From Chryseobacterium sp. JAH (GTDB taxonomy: Bacteria; Bacteroidota; Bacteroidia; Flavobacteriales; Weeksellaceae), in NCBI RefSeq assembly GCF_001507335.1, contig NZ_LMAH01000001.1, positions 434,001 through 498,000 on the forward strand: DNA of 64,000 bases, written 5' to 3'. A program made the translations under genes and the position numbers. This document shows positions 37,381 to 45,451 of the stretch, piece by piece; position 1 is the stretch's first letter, and each line of letters begins with the position of its first letter. The notes under the pieces were generated by a model. It had not been told where the DNA came from, made no database searches, and worked only from the letters and a program-made list of their open reading frames with translations.

Positions 37381-37842
37381 TCAGACACTTTCCAGGATTT
37401 CTAAAATCTCTTCACCATAATTTTCAATCTTGTGTTTTCCGAAACCTTTGATGTCCAGCAGTTCCTCTTTTTTCGCAGGTTTGTATTTTGCTACAGAAAC
37501 CAGTTCTTTATTGGTGGCAATAAAATAGGACGGAAGGTTCTGCTCTTTAGCTTTTTCTGAACGCCAGATCTTTAAAGCATCCAAAATGATTATTTCATTA
37601 TCGCTGAGCATTTCATCTTCTGCCGAATACTTTACCGCTTTAGAATCCTTTACACTGTTTTTATTAAGCAGTGATTTTGCTTCGTTAAAATACAATACCA
37701 CTGACCAAAATTGGTCTTCTTCGACAAAAGCAGTTTCTACTTTTACAATATCGTGATGCTCTAAGAAATCATCAATCATTCTCTGATCATCGTGCAGAAA
37801 TTCTTCTGCGATTCTTATTTTTAAAATTTTTATCTGCATCAT
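37381..37842 (-). CDS. HRDC-domain protein
   Basis: 153 residues. The C-terminal part (about 85-153) is a full HRDC domain: LKIWRSEKAKEQNLPSYFIA, then LLDIKGFGKHKIENYGEEILEIL. The N-terminal 80 residues are of unknown fold. HRDC domains bind nucleic acid in RecQ helicases and RNase D, but no helicase is attached here. Two adjacent ATGs; the first is taken. The ssb gene ends 23 bases upstream on the same strand, so the two may be co-transcribed in DNA maintenance. Confidence 0.82.
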   Translation of the reverse strand: MMQIKILKIRIAEEFLHDDQRMIDDFLEHHDIVKVETAFVEEDQFWSVVLYFNEAKSLLNKNSVKDSKAVKYSAEDEMLSDNEIIILDALKIWRSEKAKEQNLPSYFIATNKELVSVAKYKPAKKEELLDIKGFGKHKIENYGEEILEILESV

Positions 37843-37864
37843 TCGTGATTTTAGAATTCTACAT

Positions 37865-38197
37865 TTATTTACCTCCCAAAAGCAAAATTTCGTCTACTCT
37901 AATTTCGGTAATATATCTTTTCGCACCGTCTTTGTCGTCGTACGATCTGTACGTAATTTTTCCTTCGATGGCAATTTCTTTTCCTTTCGGAACATATTTC
38001 TGTAAGATCTCAGCTGTTTTGCCGAAAGCCACCAAACTGTGCCATTGAGTTTCTTCTACTTTTTCACCTTTTGCGTTGGTGTAATGATCGTTGGTTGCCA
38101 ACGATACTGATGCTTTTGTACCTCCGTTTTCGAAGTTGATCATTTCTACTTCTTTGCCTGTGTAACCGATTAATGTTACCTTGTTTCTTAGTGACAT
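37865..38197 (-). CDS. ssb: single-stranded DNA-binding protein, short form
   Basis: 110 residues that form one OB fold (LIGYTGKEVEMINF, ASVSLATNDHY, TQWHSLVAFGKTAEI, YRSYDDKDGAKRYITEI). It ends at LLLGGK without the flexible linker and acidic DDIPF-type tail, so it is probably an accessory SSB paralogue rather than the main replication SSB. It is upstream of the HRDC gene. The 255-base region before it holds no other feature than a possible box for the LRR gene. Confidence 0.9.
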   Translation of the reverse strand: MSLRNKVTLIGYTGKEVEMINFENGGTKASVSLATNDHYTNAKGEKVEETQWHSLVAFGKTAEILQKYVPKGKEIAIEGKITYRSYDDKDGAKRYITEIRVDEILLLGGK

Positions 38198-38398
38198 AAC
38201 TTTATATTTTTAAGATTAGTAATAGATAAGAGACGTTCACTGTTTTCTCAAATCTCTGTTGCAAAGATTCATCAGGTTTTAAAATTTAATCGGTAAAGAA
38301 TTATTTAAATTCGTTTGTAGTCGTTTGAAAATGGATATGACATTCAAAAACAACACTTTAAATAATATTATTTTTTTTATGTGAAACTAAAGATTTCG

Positions 38399-38406
38399 TA
38401 TATTTG
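38399..38406 (+). promoter_or_regulatory. candidate -7 box of the LRR-protein gene
   Basis: TATATTTG fits TAnnTTTG and lies 46 bases before the ATG; no -33 TTG at a proper distance. Confidence 0.4.
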
Positions 38407-38452
38407 GTTGTATCAGCAAGTGTAGATCAGCCACAATCCCAACAAATCGACA

Positions 38453-39256
38453 ATGAACATAAGAATATCTAAAATAGAAAATAACGTGCAAGACAGAAAT
38501 TCTGTTGCTTGGAAAAAACTTTGTGATTATGTTGACAAAGTTGCTATTGAAAACCGTAAGGAATTTTCACCTGTTGAAGAACTCGGACAAGAATTGTTTG
38601 ATCAAATACACACCTTACCCGAGACAATATCAAAACTAAAAAATGTTACGAAGGTTTGGCTTTATGGAAGTAAACTGAAACGTATTCCGCCAGAAATTGG
38701 AGAAATGGAAGCACTTGAATATTTTGACCCTTACACTTCATATGATTTACATTGGTTTCCATATGAAATTACAAAGTGTAAAAACCTTAAAGACAGCAGA
38801 GTAAGCACAAGAGCTTTGTATGGTAATTGGAAAAACAGAATGGAATTTCCTCAGTTAACTCATAACCCAATTAGGTATTTAGGTGCCACTGTAAATTGTA
38901 GTGTGTGTAATAAGACAATGACTTATGAGCAAACAAATCAACTTTGGATTTCTTTAAAAGTTGGAACAGACATTTTACCTCTTTTGACAAATTTGTGTTC
39001 AAAGGAATGTGAAAGCAAACTGCCAACACCGCCAAAAGACTATGTTCAATTTACACATAAGGGTGGTGCAGACTTGAAACAGCCACTTGACGAAAACGAA
39101 AGCTTTGAATTAGAAATGAAGGATTTTGAAGACAATCAAAATGATAACAAAATAGTTACTGCACAAATTGACAATAACAAAATACCATTGAACAAACCGA
39201 ATGTAAGAAAAGAATTTCCACTATTAAAACTGATTAGAAAAACATGGGAACGATAA
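38453..39256 (+). CDS. leucine-rich-repeat protein with a Cys-rich insert
   Basis: 267 residues. Residues 50-125 carry short LRR units (LPETISKLKNVTKVWLYGSKLKRIPPEIG and on). Then NCSVCNKTM (CxxC) and NLCSKEC give two Cys pairs likely to bind zinc. The C-terminal 70 residues are charged and then basic. No signal peptide. Such LRR proteins mediate protein binding; a role as accessory or defence protein is possible but unproven. It is followed by a degenerate repeat also found after the next module. Confidence 0.65.
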   Translation: MNIRISKIENNVQDRNSVAWKKLCDYVDKVAIENRKEFSPVEELGQELFDQIHTLPETISKLKNVTKVWLYGSKLKRIPPEIGEMEALEYFDPYTSYDLHWFPYEITKCKNLKDSRVSTRALYGNWKNRMEFPQLTHNPIRYLGATVNCSVCNKTMTYEQTNQLWISLKVGTDILPLLTNLCSKECESKLPTPPKDYVQFTHKGGADLKQPLDENESFELEMKDFEDNQNDNKIVTAQIDNNKIPLNKPNVRKEFPLLKLIRKTWER

Positions 39257-39261
39257 AAAAT

Positions 39262-39340
39262 ACCAGCTGCAAACATGTGTTTATAGTAGTAGTGTAAAAC
39301 TATAAATTCAAAGATAATTCTTCGATTGAAAATTTGTTCT
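39262..39340 (+). repeat. degenerate post-module repeat, copy 1
   Basis: Starts CCAGCTGCAAACATG and ends with TAATTCTTCGATTGAAAATT. The ends align with copy 2 at 39981-40056. It begins 5 bases after the LRR gene stop. It may be a cassette boundary or a terminator-like element. Confidence 0.4.
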
Positions 39341-39384
39341 TTATTATCCATCATTCCAAAGCCAAAAACATTAGCGTTCATACT

Positions 39385-39675
39385 ATGAATGAATACATCA
39401 ACATAAAAGAAATAATTGAACTTTTAGAGCAACAAGAACCATTGAGACAAGACACTATAAAGGCATTGAAAGAATGCAGAGGTGGGCAATGGCGAGGAAA
39501 TGCTTATTTTCAGTTTGTTGACAGTACCAATGCTAATCAAAATGGAGCTGAATGGCAATTTGATGACAACATTGTTGTTGAACATCCTAAAAAAGGTACA
39601 ATTATTATTGACTTTCTTAAAAACAAAAAATTGGGGGAATTGAATTTTATGAACTTATCGGAAAGAAAAAGGTGA
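39385..39675 (+). CDS. conserved small protein of unknown function
   Basis: 96 residues from ATG 39385 (MNEYINIKEIIELLEQQEP). Recognisable blocks are CRGGQWRGNAYFQFVD and GAEWQFDDNIVVEHPKKGTIIID. The fold is not recognised. Its TGA overlaps the GTG start of the next gene (GTGA), so the two are translationally coupled. Lies in the accessory module between two degenerate repeats. Confidence 0.6.
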   Translation: MNEYINIKEIIELLEQQEPLRQDTIKALKECRGGQWRGNAYFQFVDSTNANQNGAEWQFDDNIVVEHPKKGTIIIDFLKNKKLGELNFMNLSERKR

Positions 39676-39961
39676 ACACAATCGCAAAGTTTGATATTTC
39701 AGATAGTTTCAAAATTACAGGACGTGGACTTGTTATTGCTGGCGACATTTTGCAAGGAACAATTACAACAGAAAATCACATAACAGTAAAAATAAAAACA
39801 GACGAACTGAAATTAAAAATAAAAGGCATAAATTTTCTTGACAAAAGAATTGATAAATATCAAAAATCGCCTTGACTTTTCATTACGAAAATATAGAGCA
39901 GCAAGTCAAACTTGAAAATTCTAGAATAGAAAAACAAATTGCATCAATTACCGAGAATTGA
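39672..39961 (+). pseudogene. small EF-Tu-domain-2-like protein, frameshifted
   Basis: Starts at GTG 39672. The N-terminal part (DISDSFKITGRGLVIAGDIL) resembles the second, beta-barrel domain of translation GTPases. The frame stops at 39875, but shifting by one base at the A5 run 39862-39866 restores a sensible tail (IALTFHYENIEQQVKLEN and on) to TGA at 39961, giving 96 residues. Either a real frameshift mutation, a slipping site, or a sequence error in the homopolymer. Confidence 0.6.
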
Positions 39962-39980
39962 CAGACCTGAAAAAGAATGA

Positions 39981-40056
39981 ACCACTAGCAAGAGTTACAA
40001 TAGTGAGGGGCAAAATTGCAAAGTACAATAGTAATTCTTTGGTTCTAAACTTTTAA
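39981..40056 (+). repeat. degenerate post-module repeat, copy 2
   Basis: Starts ACCACTAGCAAGAG and ends TAATTCTTTGGTTCTAAAC. The tail TAATTCTT-G-TT matches copy 1. It lies 19 bases after the end of the frameshifted gene. Confidence 0.4.
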
Positions 40057-40139
40057 AAACGAAATATTTGTGCTTTGTTTTCCGCAGTATCTTCATGCAG
40101 AAAGACTCTATGTACAATTTTTATTAATTTATGAAAAAA

Positions 40140-41150
40140 TCATAGCTCCCTCCTAAAATTCGAATGCTGCGTCGCTGTAAAATAATCACAAAAAATCTGA
40201 TACATTTCAGAATCTGTATGCGTTGCCCGAAGTCCCAACTGAAAATAAATTTCCAAAATCTGATGCGATAAATTTTCTACCAAACTGGTTGCGAAACTGT
40301 GAATTTCAGATTGTTTTTCAGGGCTTATAAACTTAATATCATTCAGGAGCATCTCAATCTCATCGGCAAACTGAAATGATTTTTCCACATGACCACTGAT
40401 CATTTGATTAAACAGTTTCAAATCGAGATTAGGCCTAATTTTAATCGCTTCCTCCGAAAAATGAGACGCCATTCCAAGATAATTAACCAATAAAGTCAAA
40501 TCTGCAAAAATCCTGAATGGAATTTTATCTAAAACATCATCCGTAAAAAATTCATCGTAAACAAAACTGTAATCTTCAGAAACTTTTGTGTTATTCACTT
40601 TAAAAGAATACGTTCCGGTAGCTTTCATGCCCATCGATTTCCAATTGGGAATAATTTCTGCCTGATCTTTAGAAATAACAAACGAACGGATGATTTCAGA
40701 ACCCGATTCATCCAATAAAGGATTTCCATTTTCAGTTAATGTAGCATTTAAAGTAAAATGACTTAAGTGTGGCGCTCCCGTTGCAAAATGCCAAAGTCCG
40801 TTGATGATGAAAGTTCCGTCGTTTTGCTTTTCTGCTGTTCCGCCAATCATTCCGCTTCCGCCAAAACAGGTTTTAGGGTTAGCGAAAAGTGCCGTTGCGA
40901 TTTCTGGTTTTAAATTTCTTGAGAAAAAATTCGCTCCCGAACATAACGTTAGCATCCAGCCCAGACTTCCATCTATTTGAGACCAATCGAACAGAACAGA
41001 TAGTCCTTCTTTCAACCGTAAACCCAAGCCTCCGTATTTTTTGGGAACCCAAATCTGAAGCAACCGTTTCTCATGATTCAGATTCATAATTTTTGGAGAA
41101 ACTTCAGACGCTCCCAACATTTCATTTCTGATTTCTTCAGGCGTAATCAT
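40140..41150 (-). CDS. acyl-CoA dehydrogenase-like flavoprotein
   Basis: 336 residues from ATG 41150 (MITPEEIRNEML); a GTG at 41186 would add 12. VPKKYGGLGL is the N-terminal hallmark, and CFGGSGMIGGTAEK, NGLWHFATGAPHLS and WKSMGMKATGTYSFK are the FAD-binding middle domain. It lacks a visible catalytic Glu context for CoA thioesters, so a flavin-dependent monooxygenase (HpaH-like group) is as likely as a dehydrogenase. Single gene. Confidence 0.78.
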   Translation of the reverse strand: MITPEEIRNEMLGASEVSPKIMNLNHEKRLLQIWVPKKYGGLGLRLKEGLSVLFDWSQIDGSLGWMLTLCSGANFFSRNLKPEIATALFANPKTCFGGSGMIGGTAEKQNDGTFIINGLWHFATGAPHLSHFTLNATLTENGNPLLDESGSEIIRSFVISKDQAEIIPNWKSMGMKATGTYSFKVNNTKVSEDYSFVYDEFFTDDVLDKIPFRIFADLTLLVNYLGMASHFSEEAIKIRPNLDLKLFNQMISGHVEKSFQFADEIEMLLNDIKFISPEKQSEIHSFATSLVENLSHQILEIYFQLGLRATHTDSEMYQIFCDYFTATQHSNFRREL

Positions 41151-41225
41151 GGTTCTGTTTTCGTTTTGAATTGATGTCTTTATCACTGAGATTTTTGGTT
41201 TTTATTTTTTTATCGATCGCTGATT

Positions 41226-41276
41226 AAGCAGATTTTGCAGATGATAAAATTTGCAATATTTGCTAGATCTGCGTGA
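41226..41276. repeat. intergenic palindromic element with GCAGAT arms
   Basis: GCAGAT near 41229 and ATCTGC near 41266 flank a GC-poor loop containing TTTGCAGAT and TTTGCAATATTTGC. Resembles dispersed 'aagcagatt...aatctgcg' elements of flavobacteria (from memory). Confidence 0.3.
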
Positions 41277-41287
41277 GTATTTAAAAA

Positions 41288-41881
41288 TCAGGCGACTTTC
41301 AAAGACTTGGATTTGATAATTTTTCGCCACTCTATGTAACCGGAAATCGCGACGATGAACAGGAAAGCCGTCAAACCAGCGTACAGATATAAATCTTTGT
41401 GAATTAATAAAGGAATTGCTATGATATTGCTGACATTCAGTAAAATCCAGTTTTCAATTTTTCGTCGAGCCATTAACCACATTCCCGCCCATGCAAAAGC
41501 ACTGACCAGTGAATCTAAAATAGGTACATCAGAATCGGTAAAATGAGTTAGAAAAAACCAGAAAAGGCTGAATGTTCCAACCACGATTCCTGCGGTGATT
41601 AGTTTTTCCTGATTGGTCGTTTCAGAAATCTTTGCTTCAGATTGTTGCTTACCGAATTTCCAGTAAAGCCAGCCGTAAATGCTCATCACTAAATAGTAAA
41701 GATTTAAGGTAAATTCCGCATACAGTTTTGCGAAAAACATCACATACAGCGAAAGTGAAATTCCGGCAATACCAAAAAGATAATTGTTTGAATTGTTTTT
41801 TCGGGCCAATAAAACCTGAAAAATTGAAAAGAAGACCCCAAACCATTCCGGCCAAGTTGTCTTGAATAAAATTTCCTGCAT
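41288..41881 (-). CDS. pnuT: PnuC-family transporter, probably thiamine (PnuT)
   Basis: 197 residues from ATG 41881; the preceding TTG is in frame but less likely. About seven membrane helices. PnuC features are TTWPEWFGVFFSI, NLYYLVMSIYGWLYWKF and ENWILLNVSNI. A TPP riboswitch lies directly upstream on the same strand, so the solute is most likely thiamine (PnuT) rather than nicotinamide riboside (PnuC). No kinase gene follows, as it ends against another gene. Confidence 0.85.
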   Translation of the reverse strand: MQEILFKTTWPEWFGVFFSIFQVLLARKNNSNNYLFGIAGISLSLYVMFFAKLYAEFTLNLYYLVMSIYGWLYWKFGKQQSEAKISETTNQEKLITAGIVVGTFSLFWFFLTHFTDSDVPILDSLVSAFAWAGMWLMARRKIENWILLNVSNIIAIPLLIHKDLYLYAGLTAFLFIVAISGYIEWRKIIKSKSLKVA

Positions 41882-41926
41882 CAAATTAACTTGTATAAAA
41901 TTAAATGATGAGATGATAAATCAAAA

Positions 41927-42016
41927 AAATCCCTACGTCGGCATTATCCGAATCAGGTGTGGAAAAATTTCCCGGGTATCATCTCAGCCGCAATCGTGCA
42001 GCACCCCATTGATGGC
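41927..42016 (-). ncRNA. TPP riboswitch (THI element)
   Basis: On the minus strand the conserved pieces occur in order: GGGGTGC (42007-42001), CTGAGATGATACCC, then ACCTGATTCGGATAATGCC and GCCGACGTAGGGA. These match the thiamine-pyrophosphate aptamer closely. It precedes the transporter gene by about 45 bases. The leader downstream has TATCATCTCA (41918-41909 minus), exactly complementary to TGAGATGATA in the aptamer core (41986-41977 minus), so the two can pair in the ligand-free state. Confidence 0.93.
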
Positions 42017-42158
42017 GCAAAATTGAAACTTTTTTCTGAGAATAAAAAATTAAAGAGTACTTTTTTTACCGTAAATTATAGATTCGACAAAGACAAAAGA
42101 GACAAAATTTCGGACAATTATACTAACTGTTTAGATTTAGTTTAAAAATTGGTGAAGT

Positions 42159-42232
42159 CTTCGACAGGCTCAGACTGACATCGCATAAATCAAGCGGTTA
42201 GAAGTAAAATTGTCATGCTGAGCTTGTCGAAG
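42159..42232. repeat. imperfect palindrome pair, REP-like
   Basis: CTTCGACAGGCTCAGACTG (from 42159) and the reverse complement of 42211-42232 match at 19 of 22 bases, with about 30 bases between. No gene occupies the 350-base gap 42017-42367; apart from this palindrome nothing else is seen in it. Confidence 0.55.
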
Positions 42233-42367
42233 CATGTTTCTAGTTAAGAATATTCATTTAATATAAATTTTTGATTTACTCCTTTTTGAATCACCTCTTT
42301 TGTGGTAAAAGAACAGCCGTTTACAAACGGATAATTTTTGTATATTTAAATTTTAATACCAGAAACT

Positions 42368-42964
42368 GTGAAGAAGACGCTGCGACGAACTTACCGTGTA
42401 TCAAAATATGTAATTTACAAAGAAACGCTTGTTGATTATAAAGAACATTTTTGGTCTTTTCTCGGCGCTTTTTTCGGAATTGGAATTATCGCCTTTCTGC
42501 AGTCACAATATCTTCTGGAGCAAGAAAACATATTCCTTATCGGTTCTTTTGGCGCGTCAAGTGTATTGATTTACGGAGCCATTCAAAGTCCATTGGCTCA
42601 ACCGCGAAATCTGGTTGGCGGCCATGTAATTTCCGCATTGGCTGGCGTTACCATTTATCAGATTGTTCCTGACATTTTATGGCTATCGGCTCCATTAGCT
42701 GTCGCATGTTCTATTGTTTTGATGCAGTACACCAAAACTCTTCATCCACCAGGTGGAGCAACAGCTTTAATCGCTGTAACCTCGCCAGGGAAAATCGCTG
42801 ATTTAGGTTACTGGTATGTGCTTTCTCCTGTTTTATCGGGCTGCATCATTTTACTATTGGTAGCCTTATTTTTCAATAATATTACCAAAAACAGAAGCTA
42901 CCCTACAAGTAAAAAATGGAAGCGGCTTTTACATAAAAAACACCAACACAATTTGAAAAATTAA
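42368..42964 (+). CDS. HPP-family membrane protein
   Basis: 198 residues starting at GTG 42368; there is no ATG in the early part. Four transmembrane segments and the family signatures SPLAQPRNLVGGH and LHPPGGATALIAV (the HPP motif, about 125-130). HPP proteins are linked to nitrite transport in plants and cyanobacteria, but the bacterial role is poorly known. A zinc-ribbon gene follows 5 bases later. Confidence 0.85.
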   Translation: MKKTLRRTYRVSKYVIYKETLVDYKEHFWSFLGAFFGIGIIAFLQSQYLLEQENIFLIGSFGASSVLIYGAIQSPLAQPRNLVGGHVISALAGVTIYQIVPDILWLSAPLAVACSIVLMQYTKTLHPPGGATALIAVTSPGKIADLGYWYVLSPVLSGCIILLLVALFFNNITKNRSYPTSKKWKRLLHKKHQHNLKN

Positions 42965-42969
42965 TAAGT

Positions 42970-43308
42970 ATGGAATGCCTTGAATGTGGCGAAAAAATCA
43001 TCGGCAGATCAGATAAAAAATTCTGCAATGATGCCTGTAGAAACGCTTACAATAACAAACAGAATAAAGATTCGAGTAATCTGATGCGGAATGTGAATAA
43101 TAAACTCCGCCGTAATTACCGGATCTTAAGCGAGACCAATGTTGAAGGAAAAACCAAAATCGCTAAAAACAAATTGACTGGCTTAGGATTTGATTTTAAC
43201 TATTTTACACAAATTAAAGTTTATAAAAATGGTTCGGAATACAAATTTGTTTACGACCAGGGATATAAACTTTTGGATGATGATTATATTTTGATCGTTA
43301 AGAATTAA
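42970..43308 (+). CDS. small zinc-finger protein (DUF2116-like)
   Basis: 112 residues. The N-terminus MECLECGEKIIGRSDKKFCNDAC holds a CxxC...CxxxC finger, followed by a helical stretch (KLRRNYRIL) and a beta-rich C-terminal half. Such small proteins are widespread in Bacteroidota without a known role. In an operon with the HPP gene (5-base gap) and the SDR below. Confidence 0.75.
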   Translation: MECLECGEKIIGRSDKKFCNDACRNAYNNKQNKDSSNLMRNVNNKLRRNYRILSETNVEGKTKIAKNKLTGLGFDFNYFTQIKVYKNGSEYKFVYDQGYKLLDDDYILIVKN

Positions 43309-43328
43309 AAAATATCCAAAATCAAAAC

Positions 43329-44237
43329 ATGAAGGAAGTAGTAGTAATTACCGGAGCCGGCGGATCGGTCGCAAAAGTTTTAGCGAAAAAACTTGAAAAC
43401 GAATATACTGTTCGGTTTTTAACACGCACCCAAAGACATGAAAATGATTTTGAATGGAATATTGAAAAAGGAACTGTAGACGACAAAGCGTTCGAAAATG
43501 TTAGTCACATTATACATCTTGCAGGAGCTAATATTTCTGAAAAAAGATGGACTGTTAAACGGAAAAAAGAAATCATCACCAGCCGTGTAGATTCTGCACA
43601 ATTGATCCTAAAAACTTTACAAGAAAAAAACATACAACTCAAATCGTTTATTTCAGCTTCAGCCGTTGGAATTTACGGAGCGATTACTTCCGAAAAAATA
43701 TTTAAAGAAGATGACGAAAAAGGAAATGATTTTCTAAGTGAAGTCGTAATTCAATGGGAGAAAGCAGCAGACGGATTTTTAGAAAGCGGTGTAGCAGAAA
43801 GAGTAGTGAAAGTTCGGACAGCTATTGTTCTTTCTGAAAAAGAAGGTGCTTTGAAAAAGATGGCTGTTCCCGTAAAATTTGGGATTGGGTCTCCCATTGG
43901 AACGGGAAGACAGTATATTCCGTGGATTCATATCGACGATCTCAGTGCAATATTTGAATTTGCTTTGAAAAACGAAAACGTAAAAGGTGCTTACAACGCT
44001 TCTGCACCCCAACATACCGACAATGAGAATTTCACAAAGGAAATTGCGGAAGTTTTAGACAAGCCTATGTTTATGCCCAATGTTCCGGGATTTGTGATGA
44101 AGCTGATATTCGGAGAATTGTCTGTGGCATTGCTCGAAGGCTCAAGGACGTCTTCAGAAAAATTGCAAAATGAAGGTTTTCAATTTAAATTTCCGGGTTT
44201 AAAAAAAGCTTTGGAAGACTTATTAAAACGAAATTAA
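43329..44237 (+). CDS. TIGR01777-family NAD(P)-binding epimerase-like protein (YfcH)
   Basis: 302 residues. The dinucleotide-binding loop is VITGAGGSVAKVL (5-17); HLAGANIS.KRWT, SASAVGIYG and a C-terminal DUF1731-like end (MFMPNVPGFVMKLIFGELS) are diagnostic. An extended SDR of unknown substrate. Third gene of the operon beginning at 42368. Confidence 0.9.
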   Translation: MKEVVVITGAGGSVAKVLAKKLENEYTVRFLTRTQRHENDFEWNIEKGTVDDKAFENVSHIIHLAGANISEKRWTVKRKKEIITSRVDSAQLILKTLQEKNIQLKSFISASAVGIYGAITSEKIFKEDDEKGNDFLSEVVIQWEKAADGFLESGVAERVVKVRTAIVLSEKEGALKKMAVPVKFGIGSPIGTGRQYIPWIHIDDLSAIFEFALKNENVKGAYNASAPQHTDNENFTKEIAEVLDKPMFMPNVPGFVMKLIFGELSVALLEGSRTSSEKLQNEGFQFKFPGLKKALEDLLKRN

Positions 44238-44261
44238 TTAAATAAAAAGATTGTAAAATCT

Positions 44262-44843
44262 ATGCAAAATACAAACATAAAAGTTGAGAAAACTGAGGTC
44301 CTTTCGGATAACTGGTACACTTTAAAAAAGATCACATTTACCGTTCAGAAAAAGGACGGAACCACCGAAACCCAAAGCAGAGAAGCCTACGACAGAGGAA
44401 ATGGTGCCGTGATTTTATTGTATAATACCAGTACAAAAAACGTAATTTTGACCAGACAATTCCGGATGCCCACTTTTATCAATGGAAATGCGGACGGAAT
44501 GATGATCGAAGCCTGCGCAGGATTGCTAGATGATGACCATCCTGAAGAATGCATCATCCGTGAAACAGAGGAAGAAACCGGCTACAAAATATCTAAGGTT
44601 GAAAAGGTTTTTGAAGCGTATATGTCACCCGGATCTGTAACAGAAATTCTTCATTTTTTCATCGCAGAATATTCAAGTGAGATGAAAATAGCGGAAGGCG
44701 GCGGACTTGAAGATGAAGGTGAAGACATCGAAGTTTTGGAAATCGAGATCGAAAAAGCGCTACAGATGATTGAATCAGGTGAAATAAAAGATGCGAAAAC
44801 CATTATGTTGCTTCAGCATGTCAGGCTTAAAAATTTAGTGTAG
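44262..44843 (+). CDS. nudK: Nudix hydrolase, GDP-mannose pyrophosphatase-like
   Basis: 193 residues. The Nudix box is GLLDDDHPEECIIRETEEETGY (about 87-108), with RQFRMPTFINGN before it as in NudK/ADP-ribose pyrophosphatases. NudK cleaves GDP-mannose and related sugar nucleotides. It is the last gene of the likely 42.4-44.8 kb operon. Specificity between ADP-ribose and GDP-mannose cannot be fixed from sequence alone. Confidence 0.82.
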   Translation: MQNTNIKVEKTEVLSDNWYTLKKITFTVQKKDGTTETQSREAYDRGNGAVILLYNTSTKNVILTRQFRMPTFINGNADGMMIEACAGLLDDDHPEECIIRETEEETGYKISKVEKVFEAYMSPGSVTEILHFFIAEYSSEMKIAEGGGLEDEGEDIEVLEIEIEKALQMIESGEIKDAKTIMLLQHVRLKNLV

Positions 44844-44864
44844 ATTTATTTTAAAATTAAAATT

Positions 44865-45434
44865 ATGAAATTGCAATTTTCTTTAGTACTTTGTCTGTTA
44901 TTTTCTACTGTTGCATTTGGTCAGAAGAAAGAAGTATTAAGTTCAAAAGATCAACATGCTGTAGAGCATTTTAAAGCTGAATACAAAAAGAAAAATTATA
45001 AAAAATTTGAAGGGAAAATTTTAGTTAGAGAAAATTATATCCAGTTTGATGATAAAGTAATTTTTCTTGAAAAATATGAAAAGATGACTGCTCAAATTTT
45101 AAAAGAAGCCTTGATCTACCCGCAATTGCTCACAGAGTATCAGATGCAGAAATTCCTTGATGAAACCACAGATAGAACCCAAAAAAGATTTTTAAAACTG
45201 CAAAAAGATCCGAAAGCATCGTTTGATGTGAATAATATTTCTATAAAAATTACCGAGCTTCCTTTTTTAAATGTCAATGAAAAGGTGAAGAGATTTAAAT
45301 TAACTACGAAAAATAGAAATCTGCCGAATCCGATTATTTACTTTATTGAATTAACAAATTCTAAAGCTGTTAAAAATATGAGTTTTGAGGAGTTTGTGAA
45401 AGATGCAAAGCTGACGTATCTGGATCAGGAATAG
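44865..45434 (+). CDS. secreted protein of unknown function
   Basis: 189 residues. A signal peptide (MKLQFSLVLCLLFSTVAFG, cleavage about 19-20) is followed by a Lys/Glu-rich alpha/beta region (KFEGKILVRENYIQFDD) and a C-terminal half (ISIKITELPFLNVNEKVKRF). No known domain recognised. Follows nudK by 21 bases. Confidence 0.6.
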   Translation: MKLQFSLVLCLLFSTVAFGQKKEVLSSKDQHAVEHFKAEYKKKNYKKFEGKILVRENYIQFDDKVIFLEKYEKMTAQILKEALIYPQLLTEYQMQKFLDETTDRTQKRFLKLQKDPKASFDVNNISIKITELPFLNVNEKVKRFKLTTKNRNLPNPIIYFIELTNSKAVKNMSFEEFVKDAKLTYLDQE

Positions 45435-45451
45435 AAATAAATTCTACACTA

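Noticed and set aside
41957..42145. Open frame of 62 codons over the TPP riboswitch
   Set aside because: It lies on the plus strand across the riboswitch (minus) and its product has no likeness to a protein; the RNA explains the sequence.
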